A stretch of 64,000 nucleotides of DNA from Megascapheus bottae (taxonomy: Eukaryota; Chordata; Mammalia; Rodentia; Geomyidae), in contig JANJXV010000030.1 in NCBI GenBank assembly GCA_024803745.1, forward strand, positions 2,747,001 to 2,811,000, given 5' to 3'. Positions 34,645 to 46,014 of this stretch are shown here, in pieces (within the stretch, counting starts at the first letter, position 1; every line of letters starts with the position of its first letter). The position numbers and the translations under genes were made by a program. Under the pieces are notes generated by a model. The model did not search any database. It had not been told where the DNA came from and worked only from the letters and a program-made list of their open reading frames with translations.

Positions 34645-35857
34645 ACCGTTTTCGTTATTGCTTAAATTACTACCATCTTGCTCTACTGCCTTTTCTTCTT
34701 TCAAGGTACCATGTTTTCTCCAACCAGACAGCAGCCCCCACTCGCAGCACCGGCTTCGGTTACTGGACTTGCTGAAGTGTTGCTGTGCTTAGCTATCTTC
34801 GTAGACCGGCTTAGCTTTTCCTTCTTATGGTTTACAGTCAGTCCACATACCATAGCCACTCCTTGCCTCCCTAAGGTGCTTTAAATGTTTCAGTTATTTT
34901 TCCTTTGTCTATTTGAGTCAATAGCCATGCTCCTGCATAGGGCTATGGGTGTCACAGAGAGAGGAGACTAGGAGAAGAGCCAGAGGAGCAAGCTAGGAAC
35001 CATATGCTTATAACAAGTAATGGGAAGTAGGAGGGACCCATGTCTTTTTTCTTTCCTCTCCCTCTCTTCTATGGATACTTAAGGATGACATGTGGGGATT
35101 CATTCCTTTGCTGTCTTGATCTCCATCAGGGCCTGTTAATTGTAGTAATGATGTGCTACCCCTAAAGTCACCTGCAAACCTGAACCACCCACCAGGGACC
35201 CCTGAGCCACATTCTTCTGTTGCTTCGGGGGCCCTTGAAAAAGAGGAGTCCAAACTGAGATGTGCTCCAAGGGTGAAATTCATATCTGAACTAAAAAAGA
35301 TATAGTGCAATAAAATACCAACTCAGTAACTTACGTCGAGTCTGTACTCACACGGGGATATTGTAGAGACACAGATGTGTCACACTGAGGGACAGATTTA
35401 TAGCATCATAAATTTCTATCCCTTTGACTCACACCTGTCTTAAGCTACTTTATTGTGTAACGTCCAGTTACTCTTGGTCTATAAAAATGTGTCAGGAGTT
35501 ATTAGCATATAGTGAACTAAAGAGCTAGTAAAAATCAAGCTAGGTTTCCTTTGCCTGCATGCTAGTGAAATTACTGTTAGGAAATAATCAAGTGAGTGCC
35601 TTTAGGTATAGGCTGGCTAATAATTCATATGCAGAGATGCAGCCCCCTTCGCCCAAGGCACACATTTCTGCCAGCTAATTTGGAAACTCTACCATGGCTC
35701 CCAGAAATCTATGCTTTAACAAGCTGGCCAGGATTCACCAAGGTCTGCTAACCTTGAGGAAATCCTGCTCTCAAGTAATTTGAAATCTTTTCTCCTGAGG
35801 GAAGGTTCCTGACCTTACCAAAATGCCTAATTTTATGATTATGTTTTTGTCCCTCAG
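34645..35857. other. non-coding stretch upstream of the possible exon
   Basis: A 100-codon minus-strand frame at 35008-35310 has no recognised domain. No earlier exon matching the one at 35858 was found. Confidence 0.45.
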
Positions 35858-36209
35858 AGATGGTTCTCTCAGGAGAGTTCCCTTTAGCAAAGTGATTCAC
35901 AGATTATCATTGGGAGGAGAGATGAAATATTCCAGAGTCTCAGCTCTAAGCCCCCCAAAACCACTGAAGAAGACACATGCGCCTGTTATTGACAGGGCTG
36001 TGGAAAGTGAACTAAGTGACAGCTATGAGAAGAAGAAATTGCTAAGCCAGTTCATCAAACTTACTCCCTCATCTAGTCTTCTGCAAGACGTACCTGTGGG
36101 GTTAGATAAATATTATTCTCCGAATGTGTTTTCTAGCTCCATACTCCCGAGGAGGACATTTCTAACCCCCAAATTAAGTTTAAGAAAGTACCAAGGCAGC
36201 CTTGTGTAA
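35858..36209 (+). CDS. possible terminal coding exon, unidentified protein
   Basis: A T-rich tract ('atgtttttgtccctcag') ends in AG at 35856-35857, a plausible splice acceptor. From there one frame stays open for 116 codons to TAA at 36207-36209. The first exon base completes a codon begun in an earlier exon. The frame also extends back to an ATG at 35823, but that lies inside the would-be intron. The peptide is basic and serine/leucine-rich, with a hydrophilic helical-looking stretch 'ESELSDSYEKKKLLSQF' followed by a proline/serine/tyrosine-rich C-terminus. There is no signal peptide, membrane segment or domain that I know. Putative poly(A) motifs follow. No partner exon was found, so it could also be a chance frame or a decayed gene piece. 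Confidence 0.33.
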
Positions 36210-36473
36210 AAACACTTGCCCTCCTCCCTTCCCTCTGTAGTCTACTTTCCTGCTTGTTGCTCTTCATCACAGATGGTCTCGCCCCTCACAGTCTGAGTGG
36301 GATGGGCACATGGTGGCAGCCTGAGGTTTTCTGGGTTCTAGAGACACCCTCTAGAAAACCCCTCTGCTTGAGGCTGGAGGATCCGTGTCCCCATGTAGTG
36401 ATGTGGACAGCAGTTATGGCCACTCAGGCTCACTTTCTGAATTCTGGTCTGTATGAAACGGAATACACGCTGC

Positions 36474-36590
36474 ATTAAAAAAGTCTATTTACTTAGGATT
36501 TATGCATTCATGCTTCTTGGACTAACCGGGCTCTTGAATCGATAGAACAATGGGAGGAAGCATTTGCCTGCGTTTGTGCTGCCTAATAAA
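36474..36590 (+). promoter_or_regulatory. candidate polyadenylation signals
   Basis: ATTAAA at 36474-36479 and AATAAA at 36585-36590, about 265 and 376 bases after the stop codon of the possible exon. Such hexamers are common in AT-rich DNA, so they support the exon only weakly. Confidence 0.25.
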
Positions 36591-38084
36591 TTATAACTCA
36601 AACGATCAAGCAGCTTTCAGTCCCTTTCAACAGAGCTACTCGTAGGAAATATTCAATAGCAGAATTGAAGAAAGCAATTTAAATTTGAGTCAGAATGCTG
36701 TGGTGTGGTGGTGAACTTCGCCCATCGAAAGTGGAAACTTGAAGGCTGCTTTCATTTCAATAAACAACGGTATGAAGCAGATTTCACGAAGAGTTGGTCT
36801 CCTGGCAGTAGAGCTATTTTCTCTTAGATCTCACAGTTACTCTAAAACATCTGGGAGTTCACGGCATCAGGTTTCCATACAGACATTGAAATATTCATCC
36901 TGACAAAACCATCCATGCTAATTTGATCGGCAAAGTGGCAGAGTTGAACAGTTATTTACAACTACCACATATTTACGTTGGTTTGGCATCAAAAAAGAGA
37001 ATGAAAGTTTTCTTCCTGAAAGGAAAAATAGATTCTGCCAAGTTCAGCATTTTTGTTTCCTCCCAAGAAGTATTATTACATGAATATCTTTTCTATAGAG
37101 TACCGTAGGGTCCTGTGTTGAGGCAAAAGAAACTGAACCAAGTAGTGACTTCCCTGGTTCTTGGTGTTGTATTACTTGATTTATGAAGAACGGAAGGAAA
37201 TATATCTGTTTGGAGAATGTATCAAAATCATACTTGACTCATTTCATAAATTTAAAGTGTGTCAGAATTGATAAAGTATGGTACAGTCAAGAAAGTACAT
37301 TACCCAAGGGTTTCATACTTTTGTAAATCATTTTTATTCGCAGATTGCTTTTTTTGTTTTTAACTAGTATATGTGAGTGGCCTTCATCTCCTCAGGGATG
37401 AAGTATTATTCATCCCTTCAGAAGAGAGCTCAAGGTGATTTAGATAGAAAATTATTCTCCTTTGGAGGAAATTATGCACTTATAATTCATTTTCTCCTGT
37501 TGTGGCTTGTAGCTGTGGCAGGAAAAAGGAATAGAGTGTGGGGAAAAGGAGGAGCAATATTACTGAGGGGGAGTGATTTAAAAATACTGACTGAAGGAGA
37601 TGAAGCTTGACCAGTGGTCCTTTACAGTTCCCCTTGTCTGTTAACTGCACTTCCAGAAATGACAAACAAATCAATGGAAATCATTCTCACTACGTGCATA
37701 CTACCAGTCCCACAATTCCCTCTGCAAGCCGAGACCCAGGGCAAAAGCCAGCAAGACTTGGGCTTAGGACAATTTCAACAATGTCCTTGTGATGACGTTA
37801 TTATGAACGGCTTTTTATTTGCGACTTACGCCACTTTTTTCCATAGAGATGGACTTTGCTTGGGCAGGCTCAGTGTTTTTTTTTTGTCTTACTTGAAAAT
37901 GTCATTTTTCTCTTGTGGATGTTTTCAGTTTTTAGAATGGCTCCGGTGAGCCACACATACCTTTGTAGTGGAATAATTCATATGGAGTGGTTTTCTTTCA
38001 TAGATAATTCTTACAAGAAATGATCATTTCTAAAATTCACACTTCCCTTAGGATTTCTTCCATTGATTTTTTTATTCACTGTTG
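36591..38084. other. non-coding stretch, no gene seen
   Basis: Overlapping frames at 37377-37949 (up to 111 codons, +) differ in frame and have no domain. A T9 run sits in the last of them. Confidence 0.45.
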
Positions 38085-38200
38085 AGAGTAGTGGCTCTGG
38101 GCCGAGGTGTATCACCCTGGGATCTCGAGTTCAGATTGCAGCTTAGTAACTGGGTGTTTTGATGTTAGACAGGAGACCTTGCTAAAGTGTGCCGTCTTTA
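38085..38200 (+). mobile_element. possible MIR remnant
   Basis: 'gtagtggctctgggcc', 'gagttcagattgcagcttag' and 'taactgggtg' resemble the MIR 5' part. Too diverged to be certain. Confidence 0.4.
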
Positions 38201-38641
38201 AGTTCGATGTCATACTACCACAGAGGAAGGATGCAATCCCACTTGCTGGTCCATGGCCTGACACTGTTGACTGTTTTGCCATCAGCCGAGTACATTTGCT
38301 GATTTCGAGGTCTGTGTGACAGGTGTCGACTTCCACCAACCATTCATTTGTGAACGTCAGTCCTACCCCATGACACTGAAGATCAGCACAAGGAGCTGTC
38401 ATTTGAAAGAACCATTTCCCTCGAGGGACTCCATAGCAGATTAGAAGGATGTCTGTCACTGCTACTCAACGTCCCTTTGTCCTGTTTCGTTACCTGAGTC
38501 CCAGAGCAACACAAGACTCACGCTCGGGGCTTACAATCCCCACACAGACCATCAGGCTGTCTTTGTAAGACTGTCTGGCAGTGAGTAGATACTATAGAAA
38601 GGTCACCTGGGCTTTGGGGAGAAAGATACATAATGCAATTT

Positions 38642-38838
38642 TTTTTTTTGCTAGTCCTGGGGCCTGAACTCAGGGCCTAGGCACTGGTCCTGAGCTTCTT
38701 TTGGTCAAGACTAACACTCTACCACTTGACCCACAGTGCTACTTGTTTCTTTTTCTGTGTATGTGGTACTGAGGAATGGAACCCAGGGCTTCGTGCACAC
38801 TAAGCAAGCACTCTACCACTAGGCTACACTCCCATCCC
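38642..38838 (-). mobile_element. IDL-Geo SINE, antisense
   Basis: T-run tail, antisense Geo half ('ggggcctgaactcaggg', 'ttgacccacagtgctac'), linker 'ctttttctgtgtatgtggta', antisense ID half ('ggaacccagggcttcg', 'taagcaagcactctacc'). Weak shared flank 'ataatgc' near both ends. Confidence 0.9.
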
Positions 38839-39028
38839 CATATAATGCCCTTGGTGAGCTGTCTTTAGCAACACCTCCCATACCGACTCCAAGGCTAGAC
38901 ACAAGACAGGTTTGGGGTCAACCCAACACAAAGCAAATTCATCTGCGCCCTGGGAACACCTCAGAGGGAGCTGAAAGGAAAGCTGCAACAGAACCTTCCT
39001 GAACAGAGTAGCTGCTTGGGATTGGCAC

Positions 39029-39080
39029 ACATGCATCGATGCGTGTGTGCATGCGTGTGCGTGTGCATGTGTGTGTGTGT
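39029..39080. repeat. degenerate (GT)n / GCATGC-rich array
   Basis: Alternating purine-pyrimidine sequence with 'gcgtgtg' and 'gcatgcgtg' units. Confidence 0.8.
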
Positions 39081-39302
39081 AGAAGGTAAAGCATTTAAGG
39101 CCAGGAGCTGAGCACCAGTAGCCTTTTAGGAGAAAAACCCTTTGCATCTTCAGCTTTCCTTTGTGAGCAAGGCAGTAGCATGCTCTAAACACACAGAAGA
39201 ATGGATAGAGGTGCCATTGGTGCGCTGTGGACCTTTACAACTCAACCGAGAAGATGGAGGTAGGCAGGCACCTGACAGGGAGAAGCTCATTTGCTTTCAT
39301 TT

Positions 39303-39416
39303 ATTTTTTTCACGTAGGGTCTTGGGTTTTTGCTTAGGGCTGCCCTCGACCACAATCCTTCTCTCTCCTCTGTCACACAGCTCAGTCTACAGGCGTGAGC
39401 CACCGTTCCCAGCCCC
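39303..39416 (-). mobile_element. old B1-like SINE, antisense
   Basis: 'tagggtcttgggtttttgc', 'tctacaggcgtgagccacc' and 'gttcccagcccc' mark an antisense B1 unit, decayed in the middle. Confidence 0.6.
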
Positions 39417-39481
39417 AGTGAGAAGTTTGAAGGGAAGTTCTTCATCTGGGCATTAAACGTCATGCATCAAACAGCAAAAGT

Positions 39482-39560
39482 TGCTGGAGACGTGGCTCAG
39501 TGGAGGCGTGCTTGCTGAGCGAGCCCAAGGAACGACAGCAGGCATTTCATGTTGAGCGCC
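39482..39560 (+). mobile_element. old ID-like SINE monomer
   Basis: 'gctggagacgtggctcag', 'tggaggcgtgcttgctgag' and 'cgagcccaaggaac' fit an ID 5' half. Decayed B-box region. Confidence 0.5.
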
Positions 39561-39962
39561 CAAGCCACAGTTATTTGGTAGGAAATGAAGTTATTCTATG
39601 ATATCACCTCTTTAACTCCATTCATTCCACTGTGGTGTCCCAATCCATGGTAAATATACATTGGTGTCCTGAGGCACTAGCTCCCTACAGACATCATGAA
39701 TTTACTGAAATTTGCTTTAGTAAAAGGCATCCTGTGCTACTTTGAATGTTTGCTTTGCAAGACTAAAAATCATACATCGATTTTCATGCTGACACAACAT
39801 GTGGGAGAGAATGGGAAGACTCGTTATCATCAGCTCTCATGAATTCCAAGTGCTAATTATCATGTGAGGACCATTTATTAATTAAAACTTCTCCATTCTG
39901 ACTGACATTAGAGTGTTTTATCTCTTTTTGGTAATTGAAATTTTTTATCACTAATGACTTCA

Positions 39963-40196
39963 AGCATTCTTCAGTAATAATATCAAAATATGCATACTAT
40001 AATATTTATAGATGTTGATTTTGAGGTTTTTTTTTACAAAGGTATTGTAGAATGGAGCATAAATGGCTCAGGCTTGTCATCCTAGCTACTCAGGAGGCTG
40101 AGATCTGAGGCTGATCACGGTTCAAAGCCTGCCTGGACAGGAAAATCTGTGAGTGTCTTCTCTCCAATTAGCCATCAAAGAACCAGAAGTGGAGCT
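39963..40196 (+). repeat. arm 1 of a long inverted duplication
   Basis: Consists of about 90 bases of non-SINE flank (39963-40051) plus the head and linker of a B1-Geo SINE (40052-40196). Its reverse complement recurs at 40342-40539, minus about 43 bases. Over the shared part I count about four substitutions and two small indels. Because unique flank is included, the second copy cannot be an independent SINE insertion. Confidence 0.93.
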
Positions 40197-40270
40197 GTGG
40201 CTCAAGTGCTACCCTTGAACTCTAAATCTCAAGGGCAGTACTCAGACCCTAAGTTCAAGCCCCAGAACCA
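40052..40270 (+). mobile_element. B1-Geo SINE (source copy within the rearrangement)
   Basis: B1 head ('ctagctactcaggaggctga', 'ggttcaaagcctgcctgg'), linker 'gtgtcttctctccaatt', Geo half ('gtggctcaagtgctaccctt' to 'aagttcaagccccagaacc'). The tail has become a CA microsatellite. Confidence 0.88.
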
Positions 40271-40289
40271 GCCTGCACATGTGTGCACG

Positions 40290-40305
40290 CTCACACAGAC
40301 ACACA

Positions 40306-40345
<40 letters not shown>
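40290..40345. repeat. (CA)n microsatellite, first copy
   Basis: Interrupted then pure CA array ending in 'cacacagctcc', where the inverted arm begins. Confidence 0.92.
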
Positions 40346-40346
<1 letters not shown>

Positions 40347-40539
40347 CTCCACTTCTGGTTCTTTGATGGCTTTGAACCGTGATCAGCCTCAGGTCTCAGC
40401 CTCCTGAGTAGCTAGGATGACAAGCCTGAGCCATTTGTGCTCCATTCTACAGTACCTTTGTAAAAAAAAAAACCTCAAAATCAACATCTATAAATATTAT
40501 AGTATGTATATTTTGATATTGTTATTACTGAAGAATGCT
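40342..40539 (-). repeat. arm 2 of the long inverted duplication
   Basis: Reverse complement of 40196 down to 39963, lacking about 40128-40170. The internal deletion join is near 40370 and shares 'ggc'. It runs through antisense SINE head ('cctcctgagtagctaggatg') into antisense unique flank ('aacctcaaaatcaacatc') and ends at 'gaatgct'. Confidence 0.93.
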
Positions 40540-40621
40540 ATCCTTGAACTCTAAATCTCAAGGGCAATACTCAGACCCTAAGTTCAAGCCCCATAACCAG
40601 CATGCACATGTGTGTGTGCGT

Positions 40622-40624
<3 letters not shown>
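40536..40624 (+). repeat. direct duplicate of the Geo half 3' end
   Basis: Repeats 40207-40295 in direct orientation ('ccttgaactctaaatctcaa', 'actcagaccctaagttcaag') with a handful of mismatches, and again runs into a CA array. The join to arm 2 shares 'tgcta'. Confidence 0.92.

Positions 40625-40669
<45 letters not shown>
40625..40669. repeat. (CA)n microsatellite, second copy
   Basis: Pure CA array preceded by 'tgtgtgtgcgtgcgcac', an inverted alternating stretch that can fold on itself. Confidence 0.93.
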
Positions 40670-40670
<1 letters not shown>

Positions 40671-41608
40671 GTATTTTGAAATAACTTGTGAGGTCTTTCA
40701 TATTTCAAATGTTGCAAATGCAGTGCTTATCCTCTGTGGGGAGCACATTCCAGCATCCCCAGGGTTGCAGGAACCTGGACACTGTGAAGCCTCCTGAAGC
40801 CTCTAAGCAGATCTTGAGACAAATAGCCAAATGACAAGAAAACTGAAGGCCCTTTCCATGTGGGTAGTTGTGAAAAATCAATTCAGATTCATATTTGTAT
40901 GGGAGGTGGGGAAACAGCTTCATATGCTAATGGAGAGAGAATTTATATTCATTTTCTGTGAATTACTTTGGTCCATTGCTCATTTGAAGAAAATTTCATG
41001 CAAAGTGGCTTTGTATTCCCTCAGCTCCTGTTTGCCTGCCAAGAGATTAAATTTATGCTCTGGTGACCAGATAATTCCTCTTCCATGGCAGAAGAGCTTC
41101 CACCAGCACCGGGGGTGGGGGGGGGAAGGTGGGGGAGATAAAGAGTGAAAACCTTCAATTCCTTTTACAAGACTTTATGTATTTTTATTTTTTACACTTT
41201 CAAGTTGAACTGCAACCCTGTAGCACCAGGAGTTAAGCCAGAAGCTTTGCCATAGGTTAATAACTTCTCTTTCTGATTTTTTTTATCCTCCTGAAATTAG
41301 ATATTTCATTTCCAAAATTTATCCTGGCAGGCCTACATTCACTGCACATACAATGGAATGATATCCTAGCCCAGAGACTCTGTCTTGCCTTCCCAAGGCT
41401 GGCTGGGTTTCTGGGGTTTAATGAAGAATGGGATTTAGGAAGTTAATTATCCACTGGAAATGCACAGGACCGACGCAATGGAAGGCACATTTCTGAGACA
41501 TGGCGACTCTTTTGAATTCGACACAAGGGTGGTCACAGCCAAGAGAAGTCAGGACACAAAGCAGTTCTTTCCCCACCTTCTGTTTATTATCTATTCTGTA
41601 CAAGGTTC

Positions 41609-41745
41609 AAATGTGAGCACGACGTGCTGCTGTGGCTCAGGTGGTAGAGCACTAGAGGCAAGAAAGCTCTTGGACAGAACCCAAGCCCTGAGTTCAAGTC
41701 ACAGGACTGGCCAAAAAAAAAAAAACAAATTTAAAAATGTGAGCA
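41609..41745 (+). mobile_element. Geo-only SINE copy with target-site duplication
   Basis: Only the right monomer is present ('gtggctcaggtggtagagca' to 'gagttcaagtcacagg'), followed by an A13 tail. Flanks 'aaatgtgagca' at 41609-41619 and 41735-41745 are identical. The 5' truncation removed the whole left half. Confidence 0.88.
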
Positions 41746-41746
41746 A

Positions 41747-41798
41747 TATCTGATGAATATAATGTAACCCTTCTATTAATTACAATAAAATTATATGA
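41747..41798 (+). mobile_element. very short L1 3' end with 14-bp target-site duplication
   Basis: About 50 bases of the window's L1 3' UTR ('aatgtaacccttctattaat', 'tacaataaaatta'). The flank 'aaaaatgtgagcaa' is identical at 41733-41746 and 41799-41812. The target is the right-hand duplication of the adjoining Geo-only SINE, giving three copies of the site. Confidence 0.9.
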
Positions 41799-42411
41799 AA
41801 AAATGTGAGCAAGAGATATGGGAGTCAGTTAGAGATGAAGCCAACACAAATCGATTGTACACATCAATAAATATCCTCCACCTTTTCTAGAAATTTGGCC
41901 CTCGTATTTGTTATTTAGATCGCCTGTGCAACAGTTATATGGATGCTCAATTCATTTGGGCAAAGAATAGGATTTTTATGTTGTTTGTTATTATATGGAA
42001 TCAAACTCCAACAGCAGAAAAATAGGGTGAATAGGTAAAAGTTATAGGAAAAACAAAAGACAGTTGGAACCGTTTAATTTGTTTCCACCAACCAGTGGTG
42101 ATTTCTTTCTATGTCCTCATTCTCTGTCCATGGGAGTTTTTTTTCTTTTAAATAAGATTTTAATTTCCTAGGAAGAATCAAACTGTAAATAACATTGGGA
42201 AAGATAGCAACGGAATTAAACATGCATTCAGTGAGTGCCTGGTAACTGTTTCCAAGAGTGTGATCTGGATGTCATTGTAGTCATAGTTTTAAGTTTGGTG
42301 AAATAAAGAACATTATACATTATGAAGAATGAGATAGGTTGCACATAATATTTTAGAGTTGGACCAAATTAAATTAACATTTTAAAATTGATTTTCTAGC
42401 TGAACACATTA

Positions 42412-42492
42412 TCTTTAGGCCTGGCCTCAATCTGCGATCCTGCAATTTCAATCTCTGTTGCTGGGGTTCCAGGCTTACACCCCTGTACCTGA
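42412..42492 (-). mobile_element. old B1-like SINE, antisense
   Basis: 'ctcaatctgcgatcctgc', 'gctggggttccaggcttaca' and 'cccctgtacctgac' follow the antisense B1 order. Confidence 0.55.
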
Positions 42493-44974
42493 CGTCAGCA
42501 TGAACTCAGTATTATTATTGTGCCACTGCACGTAAAGAATGTGCTTGGAAAATCTCTTGTCATGGGACAGTGTGCTGAGCAAAGATGGATGATATTTGCT
42601 TATCAAAATGCCAACCGTCAGTAGCTTCTGCAAATCAAATATATTGGTAGCATATTTTGAAATTCCGGGTGGATAAAATAACCTATACATTCCTATGATA
42701 TTGAAATAAACATGAGAAGATAAATGCTGGATCTAGAGATGTGAGTCATGCAGAAATGAGAATTTCTCCCTGAGATTACACATCAAATATATGGTCCTGT
42801 CTATCTTCTGTTGTGTAATACTGTGTCACGAATGTAAATGGATAGGTCTATTGCTGTAGGAACATGTTGGTGGAATTTATTTGCTAGTTCATTTTTTTGT
42901 ATCCAGCATTTTTATTTGTTTGGCAATTCACCTGACAGCCCTAATTTTGCAGAATTGTTCTTTCCACACATATATCTTAGAACGCTTTTTATATAAACAT
43001 ACAGTCTCAGTCATATTTTGTTGATTCACAATCTAGGCATCACGCACTTAGAATGATGTGCATATCTCATTGTCAGTGTTACTACTGCTGTTATCAATAC
43101 ACAGATTAAAGTCGGTGCATGCTCTGTGGAGAAACTTAATTGCAGAAAGTAGTTCAATGGTGAAATTCATATTTAAAAAAAGACATAATCCCAGACTTAA
43201 ACAACTACTGGGAATTTTGCGATCTTTGTGTATTATAAGCTATTTATGCACTATATGTGTATAAAAGGTCACTATTCTATGAAAAAATGAATGCAGGGAA
43301 GTTATGTTAGTCTTTAAGAACAAATGTGAATAAAAATGAGTCACTTCTTTGGTAAAACTGAAATAATTTCCCCGCCTTTAGAACTTTTATTTTTCCATTC
43401 CCTTTTGGACATACCCTGCTAAGTCACTGTAGTCTAAAGAAATGACTTACAAGTGATTGTATTAGTTTCCCAGACTTACAGCCTTCATGTTTTCAGTTTG
43501 TAAACAATTCTAAACATGTATTTCAAAACTCATCTTCTTCATAAGCTGGTAAAATTTTGGAAATAATTACTGATTTACTGATATTCAGTAACTGATATTC
43601 AGATGTGTGTGCTTTGGGTATTTCTGGTCCTTTTTCCCCCTTATTTACAAGTGCTGACCACAAAGACCCAGGTAATTTGGACATGGAAATAATATGACAT
43701 GTTGAAGATTAAATATTACATTGATGAATTCTGTAGCAAAACAGAGACTTTCCATGCAGTATTGACCAATGTAATTGGGGATCCACACGAACATATATTT
43801 TACACCCATTTTCCCCCTAAGCCAATCCTGTAGAATTCATCCTGGAAAACTGCCAAGTTCTTGCACAATTTCTAGCATTTATTCTTTTGACAGATTATAG
43901 TTTCAAGGCCATGTAAAGCTGCCTTTAGTTTTATTTATTTTGCCCAAGGCTGTCAATGGGACACACTGTAGGAATAACGATGCACTCAGCATGAGCTAGA
44001 GTCCTCTGTATATTGTAATAAATTTAAGTTTCTCAACAAATCGATGAAGGCACTGTCATCACAGGCTACCGATTTGCTATTCTTATTTCTAAGTTGTTTG
44101 GGCATTGGGCATTTCTCATTTCCTTGAGAACCCATACAAGTATTGCAACCAATTGGTCAACTTTTGCAAAACAAACACACACACACAAAAAAAAACAGGT
44201 GGAACTTGTGTGTGTCTTTCATTCAAATAAAATGCCCTGACTGGTTCTGTGCTGTGTGGTGAGTTAGAAAAAGCTGATGTCTTAAATAGACTGAATTATT
44301 CTAGCTACATACATGGTTTAACGTACCATGATTTATTTTGGTCTGCTTTGTCTAACTAGCTTGTTTGTTTAGCTATCAATTTATTTTTCTTATAAACTTT
44401 AAGGAGTAATACACAGGGTTTTCAAGCCAGCTGGTCAGTCTGTGAATAGACAATGAACATTATTAATGCCATCTTTCCATTGTTCTGTCTTGCTCTCCCA
44501 AGCCCTCCCACTCGAGTTGCCTGGCTCCATCTCACCTGTGTACACTGGGTCTAGTGACTGCACTGACTTCGCCGCAGTCCTCTCTCATTCAGCCTTTTAT
44601 GTTCCCCACCCCTAACTAAACATGTTTCAGGTTCCTGGTATTTGTTCTGCTAAACTGTTAGCTGTTTGAGGAAGTCACACCACTGGAGTCTCCACACTCC
44701 ATCAGCTTATTCTTGTGTTATATGCAGTATTCTGCCTGTAGACGCTTTCATATATGTTTATCATGTAGAACTAACTTGCATGTATGGGAGAAAATATTGT
44801 CTCACTGAATTACCTACTTTTTTTTACAGTAATCACCCGGAGAAAATAGTAATAAGTAGGTTTTGGCTTCCTCTGTGGTTGAAGTGAGTACAGAAAGATA
44901 TTTCATGGTGATTATGCTATACGGTGACTTATATCATTATTGAATGATTATTGCATGTGGGGAGGTAGAGAGAA
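42493..44974. other. AT-rich non-coding stretch
   Basis: No gene recognised. Small local duplication 'actgatattcag' twice at about 43575-43600. Confidence 0.5.
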
Positions 44975-45075
44975 AGATTGTTATTTTCTCCTAGGGTTGT
45001 TGTGAGGAAATATTATACGTCAGATCATATTCTGCAATCTATAAAAAGTATTTCACTAGCCATAGTGTTGTCATC
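44975..45075 (+). mobile_element. possible MIR core remnant
   Basis: 'cctagggttgttgtgagg' followed by 'aaatatta' is the typical MIR central motif. Little else is preserved. Confidence 0.4.
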
Positions 45076-45177
45076 AATAACAAAATTTATTATCCTTCAG
45101 TTATCTTTTGTATGTCCCCAACAAATATAACATGTACTTGACAAGGCAGACATGATGGCCTAAAGAAAAACATAAAA

Positions 45178-45387
45178 TTAATATAACAGTGAGCCGGGAG
45201 TTTGGCCTAGTGGTAGAGTGCTTGCCTAGCATGCACAAAGGCCCGGGTTCAGTTCCTCGGTACCACATACATAGAAAAAGTGGTGCTGAGGCTCAAGCGG
45301 TAGAGCTCTAGCCTTGAGAAAGTCTAAGGACAGTGCTCAGGCCCTGAGCTCAAGCCCAGGACTGGCAAAAAAAATTTAATATAACAG
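45178..45387 (+). mobile_element. IDL-Geo SINE with 12-bp target-site duplication
   Basis: ID-like half ('gggagtttggcctagtggta', 'cccgggttcagttcctcgg') and Geo half ('gaggctcaagcggtagagc' to 'agcccaggactggc') with an A8 tail. The linker between them has a small deletion. Flanks 'ttaatataacag' at 45178-45189 and 45376-45387 are identical. Confidence 0.94.
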
Positions 45388-46014
45388 GAAAGGAGAATAA
45401 CAGCAAAGTTAATGAAGTAGGTCATGATCTAGCAGAGCTAGAAAGAACAACAAAAATAGTATAGTGAAAAGGACAGAAGGACAGAAATTACTCACAAAGG
45501 AAAAGTGGATCAAATTTGTACATTGAAACAATAGGAAAAAGCTTCTCTTCAAATGAATTGTCTGACCCAAAGCTGCCTTTGTACATAAATGGAGGAGGTT
45601 GGATGAGAAGAAAGATGTCAAATACAGTAAGAGAATTGGAATTTAAGAAATTAATTAAAGGAAATTGTAGAATTAAAAAGGAAGAGTATCTCAAAACTAA
45701 AAAGAAACAATGGTTTGGAATAATCCACAAGTATTCATGCAAGTTTTTTAAAGCCAGAGTATTGCAAACAGACTTACTAGATTTGAATTAAATCACGCTT
45801 CCTAGTGGGTGGATAAACTTTATTTCACCTCCTTAGATATTGGATTTCTTTTTATCTCTATCATTTGCATAATAATGCCCAGCCCTTAGAATGAAATCAT
45901 AACAAGAACCTTTGGCAGAACCAGCTACAAAGCAGTAGTTTTTTTCCCCTACTATTAGACTAAAATAATATAATAACATTTTTTAAGGAAATGATTGTTA
46001 CCAGGATCTTTATG
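45388..46014. other. AT-rich non-coding stretch
   Basis: Frames of 91 (+) and 84 (-) codons overlap on opposite strands near 45.5-45.8 kb. Neither has a recognisable motif. Confidence 0.45.

Noticed and set aside
36923..37108. 61-codon frame (+) after the possible exon
   Set aside because: Short, in AT-rich sequence, no acceptor in frame and no recognised motif.
40290..40669. CRISPR-like spacing of repeats
   Set aside because: Only two direct copies and one inverted copy, made of SINE and CA repeats, in a mammalian genome.
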